Source: Dryomyza anilis (lineage: Eukaryota; Arthropoda; Insecta; Diptera; Dryomyzidae). From it: a DNA stretch of 64,000 bases. The DNA is taken from contig OX638132.1 in the NCBI GenBank assembly GCA_951804985.1, positions 16,907,529 through 16,971,528 of the forward strand, given 5' to 3'. The notes under the pieces are model-generated. The model did no database searches. It saw only the letters and a program-made list of their open reading frames with translations, and was not told the origin of the DNA. Below are positions 35,063 to 47,261 of the stretch, in pieces; within the stretch, counting starts at the first letter, position 1; each line of letters opens with the position of its first letter. The position numbers and the translations under genes were made by a program.

Positions 35063-36499
35063 CTTGATCGACTCATCCATTTAAAAGAGAGTGTAATCGA
35101 ATAAACTCAATTAAAGAATTCTGCAATGTACTCCATTGTTTCAAATAAAACATTTGCACTGCTTCGTGAAATAGAATATGTGTGTATATTTAAAATCAAA
35201 ACATAAACAGTAGAAACTGAATAAAATGCTTTTTTGATACTACGCTTTGTATACTAGTAGTGCTTGGTGCACTCGATGTAGTGCAGTGTATACTGTTTTG
35301 TTTTACTATACAAATGTTTTGTGAGTACACTGCAGTAATGATTTAATTCTTTTTTGTTTTGAATTCATTTGTGCAACGAATGATCGAAGCATGACTATAT
35401 TTGTTTTTGAAGCTGAAGTATTTTACAATGAAGTGAATGGCTTGAAAAGTATTTCAAGCATATTCATGCAGTTGTTTTTGTGTACACCCCATAAAAATAC
35501 TCTATTAAAAGCAAAGCAAATACTCTATAAAAATCTTGCTAAACTAAATTCATGTACTTATTTTTCAAATTACGACACAAAAAAACATGCCTCAGGGCTA
35601 CTCTTAAATACAACACTTGTGGTATTTCACTTTTATACGGGATGCAACAACAAATTGACGTTTCTGAGTTATTGTGTTGTATATATACTACATGGTACGA
35701 GTACCAGACTACAATACGACGAACTGTGAATACGCTAAATAATATAGGGTGTCGTAAATTTACAACAACCCCTTTTGAAATAAAACATACGTTATCTGGG
35801 TTTTTGAAATAAATACAGAACGCTGTCAAAATAAATGCAGATGTAGTATTTTTTTCCACATATTTATGAACTTCAAACTAATGCAGTAACATTATTTTTT
35901 AGATGTTTAGTATTTTTGAATATTTTTCATTATTTTAAATAATTTCAAAATGTAGTAAAAATAAATGCAAATGTAGTAATTCATATACAGATTCTTGAAC
36001 TTTTTTATAAATACATATTGTAGTTATTTTGTATACAAATGCAGTGAAGTTTTCTACAGAAATGAGACAAATTGTTTTAGTTAGTGCATAAAGGTCATAA
36101 CATGTAGTATTTTTGTAGGTTTTATTGTTGTTATACTCGACAAAGTTTTTACTAATATTTTTGATTGAGTATATAAATTAATTATTTTAGCAGTTTTCGA
36201 AAACTTTGTAATATTTTGTTATTTAGCTTTATTTTGCTATTGTAGATTTTTTATGTTTTTAACACGTGTTTCTTGAACAAGATATTTGATTGAAATTAAC
36301 ATTGTTCACAAAATTCCAGCCATTTTCTGCGAATAACATGCAACACCAATGGCAACACCAAAGAAAGCTCTTTTTGACATGTTCTGCAGCCACACGAAAA
36401 TTAAGTATATAATTTATCAAGTGGCAAATGAATTAATACTCAAGTAAATGCATTAATTAATTATTATAATTCTCAACAAGTTAAAAATAAAAGAATGAT
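35063..36499. other. AT-rich intronic sequence
   Basis: No supported gene. Overlapping frames at 35391-35859 on both strands carry no recognisable domain. Words such as AATAAATGCA.ATGTAGTA repeat loosely between 35800 and 36000. Confidence 0.45.
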
Positions 36500-37110
36500 G
36501 CACGGATTGAACGTTTTTCAAACTGATCAAAGATCTGGCACCGCGAAGAATGCAACGAAATACGGCTGCACAACGCGACGTTGCCACGAGGTTTCAGAGG
36601 CAAATGCAAAGCGACGAATGCACGTCGCCGATACCGTTACATTTGCTTGCAGCTGACGTGGTAGAGGCAGCAGCATTTGCTATAAGTTGGCAACTGCAAA
36701 AGCAGAAGCAGCAGTAGCAGTCGCAAAAAAGCACATAAAAAATATTAAGAAAAAATACTAAAAAGAAAAAATTACAAATATAAACGTAATGGAAATAAAA
36801 AGCTGTATATGGAACAACAATAAAAGAAAGAGCAGCAAATCCTGGCGTAGCATACTTTCGAAGAAAGGATAAAGCGCTGCAACCAACAGCCAAAGCAGTC
36901 GCAGCAGGAAGTAGTCGCTGCCGCATTGCATGTGGCGCAAAAATCCAGCGGAAGCTAAGCAGCAAATGTCCGTCTTTTCGCACATCGGTCTGCCCGCCAA
37001 TTCGCTGTGTCATTTTTTTACAACGTTGTATTTGATCTTTTTTTGCCAGCTGTAAACGACTTATAGGGTGGCAACGCCATTTGTCGATAGTGCAGTACAT
37101 TTACGCAATT
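36500..37110. other. GC-enriched island in the long intron
   Basis: CGCAGCAGGAAGTAGTCGCT, GAAGCAGAAGCAGCAG-type and CGCACATCGGTCTGCC words lie in an AT-rich setting. A minus frame at 37100-36594 (168 codons) passes through a low-complexity F/C/Y stretch and shows no domain, so it is not called as a gene. A non-coding exon or enhancer is possible. Confidence 0.3.
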
Positions 37111-37179
37111 TGAATTTTATAGTACAATATAAAATAGTTGGAGAATTAATTTTGTGTATATTTATACATTATTGGTAAT

Positions 37180-39830
37180 GTTGAGGTGGAGTACATTTTT
37201 GGTAAAAGTCGAAAGCAAATTGTTTAAAACGTTCGGGTAGAGTTCGGGTATGCTCGGGTAAAGTTAGTGTAAAGTTAGTGTAAAATTCAGGTAGATTTAT
37301 GGTAAAGTACGGGAAAAGTTGAGGTAAATATCGGGAAAAGATCTGATAGGCAAGGGCAATATTATAAGTCAAATTCAAGTAATGTTGTGGGTAGTAAGGG
37401 TAAATTATAGGTAAAGTACGGGTAAAAATCGGGTAAAGTGCGGGTTAAGACTCAAGTGTATTTCAGGTAGTATACGGCTAATGTTAGTATTATTTTTCCA
37501 GAAATTTTAACTAAAAAACGGTGAAGTAAAGATCGACTGAAGTTAAATTTTAGTTCTCGAAGAGTTCAAGCGGAGATCGACTAAAGTTCAAATAAAGGTT
37601 AGTATATTGAGAAAAAGGTCAGATAGACAATTATTTATTTAATAGTAAAGTTATTTTATTTTTTTAATATTCATTTTTTTCACCGATTAAAAGAATAATC
37701 TGGTCCAAAATTTAAGTACATATATTACTACTAGATTTCAGGTAGAAATAAACTATAGTAAGATTATAATACATTTTTTGTTTGAGAATTTCATATAAAG
37801 ATCGACTAGATTTCGTTTAAAATTAACGTAGACTTTGAGTATAAATCGACTAGAGTTCGTACAGAATTCGACTAGAGTTGAACTTCATATTGTATAAAGT
37901 TCGAATATAGTTTGAGTAGGAACATTGAGTAGATTTCGAGTATAGTACGATTGAGATCTAATTTAATTTGTTTGAAAAATTCGAGTCGATTTTGACTACA
38001 GATTGATAAGAGTTTAAGTAGATAACAAGTAGATTTTGGATAAAGATCGACTTTAGTTCGAATATATTACGAATATAATAAATATATATATTGGATAAGT
38101 TATAGTTAAATTCGACTAGATTTTGTGTAGAAATTGCGTAGATTACACGAGTAGACTTCAAGTAGAAAACGAGTAGATTTCGAATAAAGATCGACATTAT
38201 TTCGAATATATTACGATTATAATAAATATTAAATTTGATAAGTTCGAGTTAAAATCGACTAGATTTCGTATAGAATTCGAGTAGAGTTTACATATAATTT
38301 AAGTAAGTATGACTATAGCTCAAGCTGCTTTGGAAATAAAATACGTGTAGAATACGATTGAAAACCAAGTCAGCAGAGTAGAGATCGACTAAATTTCGAG
38401 TAGATTTTGACAAAATATTGAACATTATTTGAAAAGAACAAGAGTAAATTAAAGATCGAGTAGATTTGGAGTAGAAATTGTGTGTAGACTTCGAGTTGAG
38501 TGAGAAGAGTTGTGAGAAGAGTTCGACTTGAATTCTAGTAGAATTCGTTTAATGTTAAAGTTGAGTTAGGTAGAGCTCGAGTAAAGTTCGGGTAAAATGG
38601 GAGTAGAGTTTGCAATTATTCTAAAGAAGAGAATTTAAGTATAGTTCAATTCGAGTGTAGTTCGAGTGTTATTCGTGTAGAGTTCACGTGGAGTTCAAGT
38701 AGAGTTCGAGTGGAGTATATATAAAGTTCAAGTAGTTTTTGTTCAGAATTCGCGCTGAGTTCGAGTAGATTTCAAGTAGAATTAAAGTATAGTTCAAGTA
38801 TAATACATGTAGAGTTCGTGTAGAGTTCGTGTAGAGTTCGAGTAGAGTTCACATAGAGTTGATGTCTCTACTTGAACCCTATGTGAACTCTACTGGAATT
38901 AGAGTAGAGTTCAAGTAGAATATAAGAAGAGTTCGAGTAGAGTTCGAGTAGAGTTCGAGTAGAGTTCGAGTGGAGTTCGAGTAGAGTTCGAGTAGAATTC
39001 GAGTAGAGTTCGAGTAGAATTCGAGTAGAGTTCGAGTAGAATTCGAGTAGAGTTCGAGTAGAATTCGAGTAGAGTTCGAGTAGAATTCGAGTAGAGTTCG
39101 AATAGAGTAGATTTCACATAGTATTCAAGAAGTGTTCTGGGAGAGTTTAAGTAGACTTCATGTAGAGTTCAGATACAGTTCGAATAGAGTTCAACTAGAG
39201 TTGAAGTAGCTTTCGTATAGAGTTCGTTTGAAGTTCAAGTAGAGTTCGAGTAGAGTTCACATAGATTTCAAGTAGAGTTCAAGAAGAGTTCAAGTAACCT
39301 TCGTATAGCCTTCACGTAGAGTTCGTGTGGAATTCGAGTAAAGTTCAAGTAGAATTCAAGTAGAGTATGAGTGTTCTTCGGGTGGAGTACACAAAGAGAG
39401 TTCAAGTAGAGTTCACGAAGATTTCACGTAGAGTAGAGTTCAAGTAGAATTCAAGTTGAGTTCTAGTAGAATTCAAGTATAGTTCGAGTAGAATTCATAT
39501 AGAGTTCCAATAGAGTTTAAGCAGCTTTCGTATAGAGTTCGTGTAGAGTTCATGTAGAGTTCGAGTAGAGTTCACATGGAGTTCAAGTTGAGTTCAAGTA
39601 GCCTTCGTGTAGACCACATGCAGAGTTCGCGTGAAATTCGAGTAATGTTTAAGTAGAATTCAAGTAGACTTTAAGTATCACTCAAGTAAAGTTCACATAA
39701 ACTTCAGGTAAAGTTCAAATAGAGTTCAATTAGAGTTAAAGCAGATTTTGTATAGAGTTCTCGTGAAATTCAGGTAGATATCAAGTAGAATTTAAGTGAC
39801 GTTCGTGTACAGTTCGATTTAAATTTGTAT
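37180..39830. repeat. 2.6-kb array of an 11-bp unit (GTTCGAGTAGA)n
   Basis: Most regular at 38930-39110, where GTTCGAGTAGA repeats with a GAATTCGAGTAGA alternation. Degenerate copies (AAGTTCGGGTAAAG, GATCGACTAGATTTCG, GTTCAAGTAGA) run out to about 37180 and 39830. Three units make 33 bp, so the minus strand reads an 11-residue peptide repeat over 68 codons at 39117-38911. This is a by-product of the repeat, not a protein. Confidence 0.9.
38837..38894. repeat. Inverted segment (hairpin) inside the 11-bp array
   Basis: AGTAGAGTTCACATAGAGTT is followed after a short spacer by AACCCTATGTGAACTCTACT, the near-perfect complement. It is the one place where the array reverses orientation. Confidence 0.85.
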
Positions 39831-39959
39831 ACATTTGGAAAAAACTTGAAGCAGGGTTCAAGAGACTAACAACTAGATTGAAAAAACTATTCGAGCAAAT
39901 TAGATTAATTTAAACGTACACTATTTCATTGACCTTTCGGTCCACTTTACCCTATGAAG

Positions 39960-40930
39960 CGCAGTTTTTCTTCATTCGTCCTTAACGGTCGTCGTCGTCG
40001 TCTGCTACAGCTCTTAACTGGAACCACCCACTGCTCTCTCCACTACTAACCCACATCTCACACACACAAAAAAAATATTTTTTTCTCTAAGATTTTTTAT
40101 ATTATTTTTTGTTTATAAAAAAATACGCGATGTCGTTATTGTTGTAGCTTTTGCTGCTGTTGCTGAAGGTAAAGCTGCGACTTTGCTTAGACTACAAAAA
40201 GCAACAACAACAACAACAGCAATAGTACCAGCAACAGTACCAATTTCAACCAAGAAACCCCCAGAGCATATGTTGGTGGTTTTTTTTGTATTCTTTTGGT
40301 GGGGATTTTTTTATATTGTGCATTTTTTCATATTCTTCTTTATATGAATGAATTTATTTTTGTTTTGTTTCTTTTGTTTGTTTTGCTTTATATTTTCTTC
40401 AGTGTTGTTGTGAATTTTTTCGAGCGCGGATTTTAATATTTTTTCAACAAATCAATTCAGTTGGTAGCACTGCACGGGCGTCGTGTCACGCTGCTGCATG
40501 TGGCAGAGGCAGCAACAGCGACTGTGACTGTGACTGAGGCAGCAAAGGATTAACAGGCGCGCGATCGACGCAAATGTATTGAAGTCGGAAGGAAACAAAT
40601 AAAAAAATATATATACAAATAAAATATATGAATATAAATGATGTTGTTGGTTTGTAGATGAAAAAAAAAAAATGAAATCATATTCAATACATCCTCTAGC
40701 TTTTACTGGTGCAGTGCATATTGCTGGTAGCTGCTAGATGCTGGTTGATGGTTGACGAAAAAACATTTATTTCCATCTGTAACACTGTTGCAATTGCTGT
40801 TCCTCTTTGCGCCAATACGACCTACTGCCAAAGACACTGGTGTTCATCAGATCAATACAGATGGACGACACAGCAACTTGGCGATGACTTTTGCGAAATA
40901 CATTTCCTTTTATTTATTAAATAAAACTTA
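39960..40930. other. GC/CAG-enriched intronic island with (CAA)n
   Basis: GGTCGTCGTCGTCGTCTGCT (39988), AACAACAACAACAGCAATAG (40203), GCACGGGCGTCGTGTCACGC (40472) and AGCAACAGCGACTGTGACTG (40510) contrast with the surroundings. The frame at 40709-40924 (71 codons) has no recognised domain. Possible regulatory element or non-coding exon. Confidence 0.3.
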
Positions 40931-41317
40931 ACTTAGTTTAAATTTAAAAGTTTCCTTTCTTGGTTATTTCATAATTCAATCAAATATAAGTGATGCGGAT
41001 GCGCTTCGCATTTGCATCTGCGTAACATCCGCACGGATTGGTATTAAGTTTATTTTGAAATGTCATTCAAAATGTCATTATTACAATTTTTAGTTACATA
41101 AGTAATATAGTATTTTTGTATCAGGCACTTTATTTCTATATATATCCCATATCATTTGTCGAAATTATTCTATAGCCCTGTTTGGGACCTGATTATTACA
41201 TTTTTAAATTGTCATAACAAGGCATATTTCATGATCCTCATGATCAAATCAGCATCATGTTTCCCCAAATAAGTTAAATTTTAACTAGGCTATATCATTC
41301 CGCTTCGTATGCGCCAT

Positions 41318-42033
41318 GATTGTCATACAAAATATTAAAATATTGTAAACTATTTCATTCACTTATAGTCGATTTAATCCGACTAAAACATTCATATACG
41401 AAGGTAAAAATTAATCAAGAAGGAATCAAGACATACAGAGTGATATACAGCTAAATGGAAAAATTCATACATTTTAGAAACAAATCTACTTAGTGATAAA
41501 AAATAAGTGAACTTATTCTTATTATACAGATATTAATTTCTTAGGTATCAAAAAAAGTAACTAAGTGGTATTATTCTTGATATACAGACAATAATTTCTT
41601 AGGTATCAAAAATGTTGTTGCTGTTTTCTTCCCAAAATTTAATCTATTGTTTTTTCGATCTTGCTTTGTCAATAAGATTGTCATACAAATTATTGAAATA
41701 TTGACAACTATTTCGTTCAGTTATAGTCGGCTTAGTTCGACTATAACAGTCATACACGGAGGTAAAAATTAATTAAGAAGGAATCAAGGTATACGGTGTG
41801 ATATACAGCTAAATGTAAAAATTCTTAATTTCAAGAAACAGATCTACTTAGTTGTCAAAATGAAGTAACTAAGTGTAATTATGCTTATTATGCAGAAATT
41901 AATTTCTTAGGTATCAAAAAAGTAACTAAGTGGCATTATTCTTGATATACAGATAATAATGTCTTAGGTAACAAAAATGTTGGTGCTGTTTTCTCCCAAA
42001 ATTTAATGAACATTTATTTAGAATATTATTACC
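41318..42033. repeat. 358-bp tandem duplication
   Basis: GATTGTCATACAAA starts at 41318 and again at 41676. Each copy then has 'AACTATTTC.TTCA.TTATAGTCG', 'GAAGGAATCAAG', GATATACAGCTAAATG, TTAATTTCTTAGGTATCAAA and GCTGTTTTCT..CCCAAAATTT. The copies differ by a scattering of substitutions and small indels. Confidence 0.9.
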
Positions 42034-42359
42034 TATTTGTATTTTTTTATATTAAATGAATTCTTTAAATACTTAATTTAATTGAATTTTATATTTTATT
42101 ATATTTTATTTTATTTAATTTTTACTATTATTATTATTATTTAATCTATGCATGTATTCTGAAATATTTACTTATTTATACACTACTTATTTTCTCTTCT
42201 GCTGTCTCTAATGTTGGTTGATAGTGTAATATAGAGAACCATGGAATAAATTCAATTTTGTATGTATGCGCGATTTTATAAAAAAAGGTTTACGAACTGA
42301 AATCATAACAATATTTGTAGGAAAAGTCGTATTTTCTATATTTATAATACGAGCATTCA

Positions 42360-42480
42360 TACATACACGGGTAAAATTCCATATTTTCGGCACCACTCAA
42401 CCGATTTTAAAAATTTAAAAAGTGTTTCACACGGAGAACTTAAGAGAACTTAAGTTTTAAAATTAGAGTTTGTATCTTTA
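42360..42480. repeat. Inverted repeat partner of 45570-45690
   Basis: AAAAATTTAAAAAGTGTTTC, GAGAGAACTT..-type words and TTAAGTTTTAAAATTAGAGT are the inverse of ACTCTAATTTTAAAACTTAA...AACACTTTTTAAATTTTTCC near 45585-45645. The arms lie about 3.1 kb apart and could bound one larger element. Confidence 0.65.
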
Positions 42481-42489
42481 ATGTTTATG

Positions 42490-43135
42490 GAGATAAAAAT
42501 TAGTAAAGTTGAGATGTTTTTCATGAAAAATCTTTCAAAAATTTTATAAAATTCAAAAGTTATCCGATTTTTAAAATTCTTTTGTTTATGATAAGCTCAA
42601 TGTAGATCTAAAGAAAATGAGCTTATAATAATAATAATAGTTTGGCGCTACAGTCCTATAAGTACTTAGGCCGAGCTCTCTCACCATTTTGAGCTGTGCG
42701 TGTTATATTTGTACTCAAAGTGGTGGGACCTACAGTTTTTTGCCGAATCCGAACGGCGGGTGAGAGCTTTTCATAGGCAATGTAGGTTTGCCATTTACTG
42801 ACGAGAGGTAGCGCGGCATAGAAAAATGTTTCTATGAAAAGATGTTGTTAGCCCCAGTCCAGGCTTGAACCGATGACCTTTCGGCTCGCAGTCCAACGCA
42901 CTAACCACTGAGCTACCGCGGCTATGAGCTTACTTCCGAAAATATCTTGTTTAGTATAAAGATATACCCTAGAACATATTTTTTTTTAAAGACTTTACTT
43001 TACATATTTATACAAAGAGTGTACATTTTATCATGAAATCAAATTATTATATAGGCATTTTTATAAACAATTAACATATAAATTATATACTGAAAACTGT
43101 TTTTAAATATCTCAAGTGGTTTAGTAAATATAAAA
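42490..43135. repeat. Dispersed repeat shared with 62319-62604, interrupted by a SINE
   Basis: AAAGTTGAGATGTTTTTCAT, GACTTTACTTTACATATTTA, TATCATGAAATCAAA, ATAAACAATTAACATATAAA and CTGTTTTTAAATATCT recur in order at 62319-62604. The SINE at 42626-42923 splits this copy, while the other copy has no SINE at that point. Confidence 0.85.
42626..42923 (-). mobile_element. Full-length tRNA-derived SINE (minus)
   Basis: On the minus strand it starts GCCGCGGTAGCTCAGTGGTT (tRNA-like A-box region), has the B-box-like GGTTCAAGCCTGG, then a tRNA-unrelated body and an AGCGCCAAACTATTATTATT tail. ATGAGCTTA flanks it at 42617-42625 and 42924-42932. The Pol III promoter boxes look intact. Confidence 0.93.
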
Positions 43136-44762
43136 TTGTAAATTCGAATTTTTATTATGTTTTACATTTTTTTAGTTTTTTTTTTTTTGAAAAATTGGAC
43201 TTATACGCCAATTTCTGTAATTACTTTTCTTCAATAGCATGTACTTTTGTTATGTTTTTTGATAGATAACATTACTGAGAATCCAAAAGTCCAAAGTCCA
43301 AAGTCAAATTTTAAGTACACGCTGCAAAAAAAAGGGCTCTCCAAAAAAGGGCTTGCAAGCCTTACATATATCTTTGGAGCTTTATGCAAACAAAAGCATT
43401 ATTTCGTTTTCAAACATTACTATAATAACAGCCAAACATATTTTTGTTTTCGTTCAAACATATTTATGTTCAGAATTAATAATTTTTGGCGTTCTTGCAA
43501 ACATATATATGTTTGAATGTGAAAAACATTTTATTTACATGTAAACATAGTTATGTTTGCATTTAATTTTAATGATAAAATAGTAAATTTATTGCTAATA
43601 TCTTCTTCACACAATATTCGTTTTTTCCCTTTTTTTAAATTACATTTTTTTTTTATTTATATATTCTCTATTTATAAACATAAACTTTTATTTTTTAATA
43701 CACTAAATTTATTTATAATTTGATTTCCGTCTATTGTTTCTATTTTGAGTTCAGTGATTTACGGATAAATTGGATATTTCACAAGCAGCCACTATCTGGT
43801 ATTAACAGTAATTGGCGGTATTTAAACAAATTCTTCCGCCAAAAAGAATTTTTGAACTATATGAAAAGTATTAATGTGAGTGTTACTGAGTGCTAAAAGT
43901 ATGCAGCGCTGTTATTTAATTGTGACTTCGTAATGCCAAACATACATATAATCAAAATAATGCTATTATTTTTAAATTCGTTGTCACCCAGTAACAATCA
44001 CGAATAACCAAATACTTATAATTCAAAGAACCTTTTATTGACGTTGGGTGTGTTGAATAGCAGAAATATCAAACATACATATATTAATATCTGATGAAAA
44101 ATATATATTTCTGCTGAAACATTAATATAGTAAATTCAGTTAAATCCGCGATTAAAGCAAATGATGTTTAAATATCATATAATAATATTTCAATCTAAAC
44201 AAAATAATAATACAATTCAATTATAATGTAATTAGATATTACTCCCAATATTTATATGGTGATTTCAAATTACGTTATAATTACATTCGAGCAAATTCAA
44301 ACAAATTTTTTCTATCCGTGTAGTTTTTAGGATGAGTTATTTCTACCTATTTTGGACACGAAGTATATGTGCATGACAGCATTTTTTCCAAAAATACTCA
44401 TTTTTTAAAGGGACTTAGATTAAAACGGTTATAACTCACTTTAAAATATATATATTCTGAAATATGTTTTAATAAAGCATAAGTGCATTAAATGGTTATA
44501 TATTCGGTAAAAGTTTTATGATGATAAGTTTAATACTTGTTTAGATATAATTAATCAAATTTAAAGTTTTTTTGCCATATTATTATTTTATATCTTTTTT
44601 CTTATTTTTCAAAAAAAGTTTTCAGAAACTATGTCATTATATTCACCACATAGCTTCCTTAAAATCTCTTCTTTTCAATGATATCAAACACATATTTACT
44701 TTACATATGTGTGCAATATGATATATTAATTATGATATAACAAAATTTCGTAATTTTTAATT
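43136..44762. other. AT-rich sequence with CAAACATA/TATGTTTG palindromes
   Basis: No gene is seen. Between 43430 and 43562 there are four copies of a short palindrome of the type CAAACATATATATGTTTG, with different centres. The rest shows no clear repeat. Confidence 0.5.
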
Positions 44763-45400
44763 ATACCCTACACTAAGAGTGAAAGGGTATATTCAGTTTG
44801 GTACGCCGTTTGTAACACAACATATATTCTTGATCAGCATGACCTCATAAGTCGATTTAGCGATGTCCGTCTATCTGTCCGTCCGTCTGTCTGTTGAAAT
44901 CCCTACTACTTAAAAACTCATAACTTAGATTACTTGTATATCTACGCTGTATGTGCGAAAAAATTGGCGATATCGGTCAATTGTGACCTGTGATCTGACC
45001 ATTTATATTCAAATAATTCATATAAAATTTACATCTACAGATCACTTTTGCTCTATACGTGCTTAGGTAAACTTTATTGTTCAAATATATATCGACTTCA
45101 TGCTCAAATACATCAAAATAATGTTTTCCCGCGAAAGGACTTGTGGTTCCAAAAAAAATCGAAATCCTGTACACCTACCCATTTGTAAATATGGGTATCA
45201 AATGAATGGAAATTCTTCAGCGATTGAAAGTTTGTGGTTATTTTCAGGATTTGTATACCCTAGCCGCACATATGTGTAGGGTATTTATAGTCGGCTTAGA
45301 CCGAATATAATTTTGATAATCCTAACTATCATAATAACACCTACTATAAAATTTCCCATGTGATCTAACCTTCGCAACTGGTTTTATTTTGATTTTACAC
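44763..45400 (+). mobile_element. mini-me-like element, near-complete copy
   Basis: It starts TACCCTACACTAAGAGTGAA, then TTGGTACGCCGTTTGTAACA, TTCTTGATCAGCATGACCTC, a GTCY block (GTCCGTCTATCTGTCCGTCC), CCATTTGTAAATATGGGTAT, CATATGTGTAGGGTATTTAT and ACTGGTTTTATTTTGATTTT. The element class with a (GTCY)n proto-microsatellite is known from dipterans as mini-me. It has no coding capacity. Confidence 0.8.
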
Positions 45401-46304
45401 ACCTGCAGAAAAGTTTTCAAAGCCCAAATTTAGGTATGCAGATAAATAGTTAAAAACATTTTTTATCTTTACTTATTTTTTTCCTGTCGAAGTTTATGTG
45501 CAGGACCACCTTATTTCCAAAAATATTAATTTTTAATCAAATTCAATGTACGTTTTTCGTAATTTCCCAAACGAAATACCAAACTCTAATTTTAAAACTT
45601 AAGTTCTCTCAAGTTTTCTCTGTACAACACTTTTTAAATTTTTCCAATTGAGTGGTTCCAAAATACACTGAATTTCACCCGATTTAAGTGCCTTGTCTTA
45701 TTTGGCTGTTCTTTGTTGCACAATTCGTGAATACACACACATGCATACAATGTATACCATGCCGTTTTTTTGATACCAAAGTCAAATTGATATCAAGACA
45801 AATTCAACTTAGTTACTTTTTTCGATAGCTAAGCACATAGTTTCTTAATATCTAGAAAAATTTGGCTTAGTTAAATTCGCAAAACAAAGCTTACGAACGA
45901 ATATTACATACAAAGAAAGATCGATGAAAACAACAACAGATACATGAACACGTATTCTTTTTGCGAAGAGTAGAGCAACAAATTTGAGTGTTTTTTTTTT
46001 TGTCTTTAATAATCAATAATCCAGTAGAATTAAGTGTTTTACTATATTTATAACTAAGTAATTGCCTTTCTTAATATTCAGATAATAAATTGTAGAATTT
46101 TAGTTGATTTTAGTCAAATTCTATTATTTTTCATTCGAGCCGAATTTTTTTTCGAGTTTTACACCCTAATCATGTATATTTTTATTATCGTGTGACGACG
46201 ATTCGCTTCCAATCTCTTTCGTCTAAAATTGATATATCTTATTTCAAACTTTTCGTACGTTTCGCTCTTTGAATGGAACGTTTGTTCAATATTTATGTTT
46301 TGCC
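45401..46304. other. AT-rich sequence
   Basis: No gene is recognised. It contains the inverted partner (45570-45690) of 42360-42480. The stretch 45480-45530 resembles 44335-44405 (TATGTGCA.GAC...TTTCCAAAAATA), so the mini-me copy may have inserted into another repeat. Confidence 0.4.
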
Positions 46305-46315
46305 AACTAAAATTG

Positions 46316-46625
46316 TAGCCGCGGTAGCTCAGTGGTTAGTGCGTTGGACTGCGAGTCGAAAGGTCCCCGGTTCAAGCCTGGACTAGGGCTAACAACATCT
46401 TTTCATAGAAACATTTTTCTATACCGCGCTTCCTCTCGTCAGTAAATGGCAAACCTACGAGAGTAAAACATTGCCTATGAAAAAGCTCTCACCCGCCGTT
46501 CGGATTCGGCAATAAACTGTAGGTCCCACCACTTTGAGTACAAATATAACACGCACAGCTCAAAATGGTGAGAGAGCTCGGCCGAAGTTCTGTACAGGAC
46601 TGTAGCGCCAAACTATTATATTATT
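46316..46625 (+). mobile_element. Full-length tRNA-derived SINE, best copy
   Basis: The head GCCGCGGTAGCTCAGTGGTT with AGTGCGTTGGACTGCGAGTC folds partly like a tRNA. A- and B-box regions (TAGCTCAGTGGTTAG and GGTTCAAGCC) are present. The body includes AACATCTTTTCATAGAAACA and CCCGCCGTTCGGATTCGGCA. The tail is GACTGTAGCGCCAAACTATT with a short AT repeat. AACTAAAATTG flanks it exactly at 46305-46315 and 46626-46636. It encodes no protein and would need a LINE partner for copying. Confidence 0.95.
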
Positions 46626-46636
46626 AACTAAAATTG

Positions 46637-47040
46637 AAGCCACACGATATTCAACCGATTTTGAAACGAACCGGGAAATGCATGATCGGGGGTTTAGAAT
46701 TTTTTATCCTGCCGTGTAACTCTTAAAACTAACTACTAAAATTTCGCTATTTCAAATTCACAAATGTGACCTTACATTTAACATACTAATTGATTTTGGT
46801 TATCCATTTAATCGGCAACACCGTCTACATACGGTCTTCACTCTAACCCAATAATTTTTTAAATTTAAAATTTTTCGCGAATTGAAAATGGTGTTGTTCG
46901 TATTGAACTTATGCATCAAATGGTAAATGTTTGAACGTTGTAACTGGATTCGTTTGGCAGCTACAATCAGTCGAAGTGAAATTTTATTGAAAACAGACGC
47001 GAAAATGATTTGTGATTTGACTGAAAATTAGATTCAATTT
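46637..47040. other. AT-rich sequence
   Basis: No gene, RNA or repeat is recognised. Confidence 0.4.
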
Positions 47041-47261
47041 TCTCAGAAAAAAATCTCATAAAATCCCATTAAAATTTGTCAATAGGACTGTTATTGATTT
47101 AATAGTTTGCAAAAAAATCAATATTTTCATACAAACTTAAAAATAATTTTATAGTATTTTGTAGTATTTAACGGGATTTGCTAATTGAATTAATAGTTTA
47201 TCATATTGATTAATTTCAATAGTAAAAACTATTAATTTTATGGTATCTTTTTTCTGAGTGT
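47041..47261. mobile_element. 220-bp MITE (ACACYCAGAAAAAA family), copy 1
   Basis: It runs from TCTCAGAAAAAAATCTCATA to TCTTTTTTCTGAGTGT. Inner words AATCCCATTAAAATTTGTCA, ATAGGACTGTTATTGATTTA and AATAGTAAAAACTATTAATT match copies at 52869-53090 and, inverted, 53427-53645. The left end has lost the first bases of the terminal repeat. Confidence 0.85.

Noticed and set aside
35391..35859. Overlapping 86-112 codon frames on both strands
   Set aside because: No domain, no splice context, and equally long frames on both strands of AT-rich DNA.
36594..37100. 168-codon minus-strand frame as an exon of the minus-strand gene
   Set aside because: Half of it is a low-complexity F/C/Y stretch; no strong ATG or donor context and no recognisable domain.
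38911..39117. 68-codon minus-strand frame with an 11-residue peptide repeat
   Set aside because: It is the translation of the 11-bp array (three units = 33 bp); no start context or conservation signal.
46316..46390. Functional tRNA gene
   Set aside because: The tRNA-like head has a mismatched anticodon stem, no proper 3' acceptor half, and continues into the SINE body repeated elsewhere in the window.
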